A stretch of 64,000 bases of DNA from CAYXTW01 sp964452645 (GTDB taxonomy: Bacteria > Zixibacteria > MSB-5A5 > GN15 > PGXB01): the NCBI GenBank assembly GCA_964452645.1, contig CAYVMO010000005.1:1-64000 (forward strand), in the 5' to 3' direction. The notes beneath the pieces were generated by a model, which saw only the letters and a program-made list of their open reading frames with translations, did not search any database and had not been told where the DNA came from. Position numbers and translations under genes: made by a program. Of the stretch, positions 60,654 through 64,000 are shown piece by piece. Positions within the stretch are counted from its first letter, which is position 1. Each line of letters starts with the position of its first letter.

Positions 60654-63269
60654 CTAAAACATCAGGCCGATGTCGATATAGAAGCGGTCGGGGTGGCTGC
60701 CGGACTTGCCGTAGCCGAAGTCGATCGGGCCGATGGGGGAATCGAACGCCAATGAAACTCCGTAGCCGTGGCGAAGGTTTCGCAGTTTGATTTCGTCGAG
60801 CGCGGAGTACACATCACCAAGATCATACCGGGCGTACAAGTATAATCGATAAGGAAGCTTATATCGGAATTCCATATTGCCCAAAATAGTCTTAGCCCCG
60901 GACAGTTCATCGGTATTGTATCCATAGAATGAGTAATGTCCCCCGATATAAAATTGTTCCGAAATCGGGATGACATGCTTCGTGTCGGTAAAACCGACGG
61001 AAATTTTCGGATGGAAATTAAAATTATCGGTGATGGGGAAATATGATTCAATCGAACTGAAGAATTTGGTATAATTTATTTCGCCCCCGAGAATATCAGC
61101 CGCCAGCTGGGTATAAAACAAATGTTTTTTCCCTTCGGTCGGGAACGGCTGCCGGTTTAGCGTTTCCACCAGCGATCGGAATGTAATGGTCCTTAATTTT
61201 ATTCTTTCTGTATTACCGTCGGGGCTATATTTGCTTTTAACTTCTTTCCAGCCGATCTCACCGGTTACGGCCCCGAAACGGGCAAATTGCTGTCCCAGTA
61301 TAAACTCGATTCCGAAATTATCATGACGCACCGAGGAGTTCGATTCGCCTTTTTCGTCGTAAAACCTGCGGTCAATTATATCATAAAAGGCCCTGATTTT
61401 GTATGTCAAATAGGTGGAGAAAAAACGATCCGCTTTCAGAGAGATATCATATTTCTGCCGCCGGTTGGCGTACTGAGCGTGAAGCAAAAACTCCTGACCG
61501 GTGCCCAAAAGATTATCGTTAAGCAACTCGGCAAACTCTTCACTTCGATATTCATCATCCCAGCGCCAGCCTAATCTTAGCTGTGTATATTTTTTTTCTT
61601 CGACTTTAATTTCGACAATAGCGCCGCTCTCACCGGGAAGGATGTTCATAGTTACGCGATCGAAAAGATCGGTGGCGTAGATATTAGCTACTCCTTTTCC
61701 CCCCCGCAGCGAATTAAACGGCTCGCCTTCATCGAGAGGGAAATTGGATTTGATGAGCCAGCGTTTGGTTTTTGTATTTCCTGAAATCTCTATTTTTTCA
61801 ATAATAGCCTCGTCGATATTTATTTCCAGGATTTGTCTATCGGGCAGATAATCCATACTCCGGATATGGGCCAGATCGAAACGCTCGCTTTTGTACATTT
61901 CCTCCAGCCGGGCCGACAGCAGCGAGAGGTCCTCAGAACACAATTTTCGACTGCCGCCATTCAGTACGGAAATGATAGTGGAATCATTGAAAATCGTGTT
62001 ACCGGTTATGATGTAATTTAGATTGTGTTTCTCAGGCTTGGAAATCAGATCGATTTTTAGTTTGGCCGTCTTAAAATCGACCGCCGGATTTTCCCAGGAA
62101 TCGATGGCTATTGAAATCGAAAACAGGTCATAAGTCTCATATAGGTTATTAGCCATTTCCCTGAGATCGTCTAAAAGAATAAACCGACCCGACTTCAGAG
62201 CAATCAAACTGGTATCAAAATCCGGAGGGAGGGTGCCGAATTCGATGTCCGTAACGTATATTGAATCGATCAGGCTTTTGCGCGTGAGTTTTTGTTTTAT
62301 TTCCCTTTGAGCCTCCATACCGGCCCGGTAACCGAGATCGATAAGTTCTTTCGATTTATCGAAATCGGTCGAGCTGTAACCGGTTATTTCCGGCATGATG
62401 ATAACATCGGCCTCTTCCAGGCCGTTAATCAATTTATCCATAGTCATAATGGATGTCACCTGATTGGCGATATCAATCGGGTCGCCGATTTTATCCTTGG
62501 GCAGGAGATCACTGGTCGTGTTGACGGCTACATAAAGTCCGAGATCCGGTTCCATATCACGGAGAACATCGACCGGTATCGGGTCGAGCATACCGCCGTC
62601 CATTAATATTTTATCCCCCGCATCCACTCCGGTGAAGGCCAGCGGAAAGGCCATTGTCGAGCGCATGGCATCGGCCAGATTACCTTTCGATAATACTTCT
62701 TTCCGCCCGCTCACGATGTCAGTCGTTACTGAACGGAAGGGGATTTTTAATTCCGAGAAATCACCGCCGGAGATATAATTAGCTCTTAATGTCAGACGTG
62801 TCAGGAGATCGGACAGTTTCTGTCCGGCCGTGATTGCCCGGGGAATATACGGTTTGAAACCATCAAAGCGAATCGAGGCGATAAATCGCTCTTTTTCGGA
62901 ACGTTGGGTCAGAAGCATGGTTGTCCTCTGGGGACGATTGGAAAAAAGGCCGTAAAAATCGGTATTATTGATAATTTCCTCAAGTTCCTTTGCTGAAAAA
63001 CCGGAGGCGTACAAGCCACCGATAACGCCGCCGATAGAGGTTCCGGCGATAGCCCCGATTTCCAGGCCGGATTCCTCCAGCGCCTTCAGAACGCCGACCT
63101 GTGCCAGGCCCCGGGCTCCTCCGCCCGAAAAGGCCAGCCCGATTTTAGGTCGAACGTCGGGCGGGTGATACCTGTTTCCGTCCCAGCCAATGAAGATTTG
63201 AGTACTGCCTGCTGTTGCAGAGGCAATCGTAAGACATGTAATTGCTATCAAGATGAAAATAATTTTCAC
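60654..63269 (-). CDS. patatin-POTRA-Omp85 outer-membrane protein (PlpD-like)
   Basis: 871 residues from the GTG at 63269, which starts a signal peptide (IIFILIAITCLTIASATAGS). An ATG at 63332 would overlap the divergent gene. The patatin lipase domain has oxyanion hole GLAFSGGGARGLAQVG, nucleophile GTSIGG and catalytic Asp in ILMDGGMLDP. POTRA-like repeats follow (about 390-560, LNYIITGNTIFNDSTIISVL, IEKIEISGNTKTKRW), then a 16-strand Omp85/BamA-type barrel ending FDSPIGPIDFGYGKSG and a terminal Phe (YIDIGLMF), the outer-membrane insertion signal. This matches type Vd secretion (PlpD). Whether the lipase is displayed outside or stays periplasmic is not decided by sequence. Confidence 0.92.
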   Translation of the reverse strand: MKIIFILIAITCLTIASATAGSTQIFIGWDGNRYHPPDVRPKIGLAFSGGGARGLAQVGVLKALEESGLEIGAIAGTSIGGVIGGLYASGFSAKELEEIINNTDFYGLFSNRPQRTTMLLTQRSEKERFIASIRFDGFKPYIPRAITAGQKLSDLLTRLTLRANYISGGDFSELKIPFRSVTTDIVSGRKEVLSKGNLADAMRSTMAFPLAFTGVDAGDKILMDGGMLDPIPVDVLRDMEPDLGLYVAVNTTSDLLPKDKIGDPIDIANQVTSIMTMDKLINGLEEADVIIMPEITGYSSTDFDKSKELIDLGYRAGMEAQREIKQKLTRKSLIDSIYVTDIEFGTLPPDFDTSLIALKSGRFILLDDLREMANNLYETYDLFSISIAIDSWENPAVDFKTAKLKIDLISKPEKHNLNYIITGNTIFNDSTIISVLNGGSRKLCSEDLSLLSARLEEMYKSERFDLAHIRSMDYLPDRQILEINIDEAIIEKIEISGNTKTKRWLIKSNFPLDEGEPFNSLRGGKGVANIYATDLFDRVTMNILPGESGAIVEIKVEEKKYTQLRLGWRWDDEYRSEEFAELLNDNLLGTGQEFLLHAQYANRRQKYDISLKADRFFSTYLTYKIRAFYDIIDRRFYDEKGESNSSVRHDNFGIEFILGQQFARFGAVTGEIGWKEVKSKYSPDGNTERIKLRTITFRSLVETLNRQPFPTEGKKHLFYTQLAADILGGEINYTKFFSSIESYFPITDNFNFHPKISVGFTDTKHVIPISEQFYIGGHYSFYGYNTDELSGAKTILGNMEFRYKLPYRLYLYARYDLGDVYSALDEIKLRNLRHGYGVSLAFDSPIGPIDFGYGKSGSHPDRFYIDIGLMF

Positions 63270-63320
63270 TTGCCAATCGCCAAAATAGTTTTGTTTAATT
63301 AAATTATTAAGGCCGGTGAC

Positions 63321-64000
63321 ATGGAAAAGCAAGCAATAACATCAAGATTGACACAATCGGAAAAAAAGAAATTAAAATCGCTCCTGACAAAAAAGGGAAG
63401 AAATCGGGAAAAGCTTTTTATTGCCGAGGGTATTCGAGTGCTTGAAGAATCCCTGAAATTCAGGCGTTGGCCACAAAAGGTGTATTATGCACCTTCTGAA
63501 ATAGCGGTGCGTGCGAAAAAATTAATAAATGATTTCCGAAATTTATCGATTCCGATTCAAGCCAGTTCGGCCAAAGCGTTGAATCAGTTATCCGATGCCG
63601 AAACCGGTCAGGGAGTGCTTGGACTGTTTGAAATACCTCAATATATCGACGACGAGCTGATTAAGAATTGCCATTATGTCCTGCTTCTCGATAACATTTC
63701 CGATCCGGGCAATGCCGGGACATTGATCCGTTCCGCTCTGGCCTTTGGTTTTGATACCGTTTTATTCTTAAGCAACTCGGTTGATCCTTATAATCCAAAG
63801 GTGGTTCGTTCGACGGCCGGGGCTATTTTTGGCCTTAAGGTGAAAACGGTCGAAGTGGCCGATATTATATATATAAGAAAGAAATTGAAAATTCCATTAA
63901 TTACTGCCGATTTGAACGGGAATAGAATGGAGACCGAATTAAAGAAGATAAAATCATTTAATGATTTTATCTTCGCGATCGGCTCGGAGCGAGCCGGTTT
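63321..64000 (+). CDS. TrmH/SpoU-family RNA methyltransferase, 3' end outside window
   Basis: The frame is open from ATG 63321 to the right edge (226 codons). The N-terminal substrate-binding domain reads SEKKKLKSLLTKKGRNREKL then LFIAEGIRVLEESL. The SPOUT domain shows motif 1 YVLLLDNISDPGNAGTLIRS (Asn and Arg of the active site), VVRSTAGAIFGLKV and, at the edge, motif 2 IFAIGSERAG. Such enzymes 2'-O-methylate rRNA or tRNA with SAM. RlmB-like rRNA methylation is likeliest. Divergent from the patatin gene with about 50 bases between them. Confidence 0.9.
   Translation, partial: MEKQAITSRLTQSEKKKLKSLLTKKGRNREKLFIAEGIRVLEESLKFRRWPQKVYYAPSEIAVRAKKLINDFRNLSIPIQASSAKALNQLSDAETGQGVLGLFEIPQYIDDELIKNCHYVLLLDNISDPGNAGTLIRSALAFGFDTVLFLSNSVDPYNPKVVRSTAGAIFGLKVKTVEVADIIYIRKKLKIPLITADLNGNRMETELKKIKSFNDFIFAIGSERAG

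Overview
This window looks like a chromosome segment of an uncultivated Gram-negative bacterium of the FCB group, most like candidate phylum Zixibacteria. The clues are a secreted WD40 protein with TSP3-like calcium repeats and a two-repeat dockerin (27.8-29.4 kb), a 1308-residue secreted protein ending in a FlgD/type-IX-like sorting domain with the NYPNPFN motif (56.7-60.6 kb), many lipoproteins, and outer-membrane proteins (TolC-like, patatin-Omp85). The phylum call is inference; no rRNA or ribosomal-protein gene is present.

Layout. 0.1-2.6 kb: alpha/beta hydrolase, methyltransferase and a DTV-repeat lipoprotein. 2626-5513: an intact-looking transposon with perfect 16-bp terminal inverted repeats and an 8-bp target duplication. 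It carries a frameshifted IS1-like transposase, a structured tRNA-like leader, a 37-residue basic protein and a three-gene passenger operon behind a near-consensus promoter. 5.6-16.5 kb: mostly metabolic genes (GNAT, nitrilase, methyltransferase, FAD oxidase, GT39-like transferase, MFS, nucleoside phosphorylase) plus an operon linking a DUF2723-like/TPR protein to an ECF sigma/anti-sigma pair. 16.5-20.9 kb: a MarR-EmrA-EmrB-TolC efflux operon.

21.3-38.7 kb: an accretion zone anchored on the tmRNA gene (minus strand, 38337-38700). Copies of the tmRNA 3' end recur in the same orientation at 21276, 24154, 29497 and 32441 and divide the zone into four cassettes of differing base composition. Three cassettes carry their own ECF sigma factor with a coupled partner (PDZ protein, TolB/TPR anti-sigma fusion, TPR protein). 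The fourth has an IS110 transposase, a serine hydrolase-TPR protein and a YD-repeat/glycosyltransferase-like fusion. A broken excisionase gene sits next to one repeat; no intact integrase was seen.

39-46 kb: a WlbA-like dehydrogenase and a DUF4097-like protein, then an AT-rich three-gene cluster that resembles a conflict or defence locus. It has a ribbon-helix-helix/winged-helix regulator-like protein, a winged-helix protein and a GHKL (MORC/MutL-like) ATPase whose frame is interrupted by one in-frame TAG. It is preceded by a consensus promoter and an 18-bp palindrome. Two tRNA-Lys genes follow, separated by a tandem array of palindromes.

46.4-64 kb: ordinary chromosome with FKBP prolyl isomerase, PepF-like peptidase, cysteine hydrolase, metallophosphoesterase-CBM9, glutamate dehydrogenase, a PEP-synthase-like protein with pseudo-receiver domains, the large secreted protein, the patatin-Omp85 protein and, running off the right edge, a TrmH/SpoU rRNA methyltransferase.
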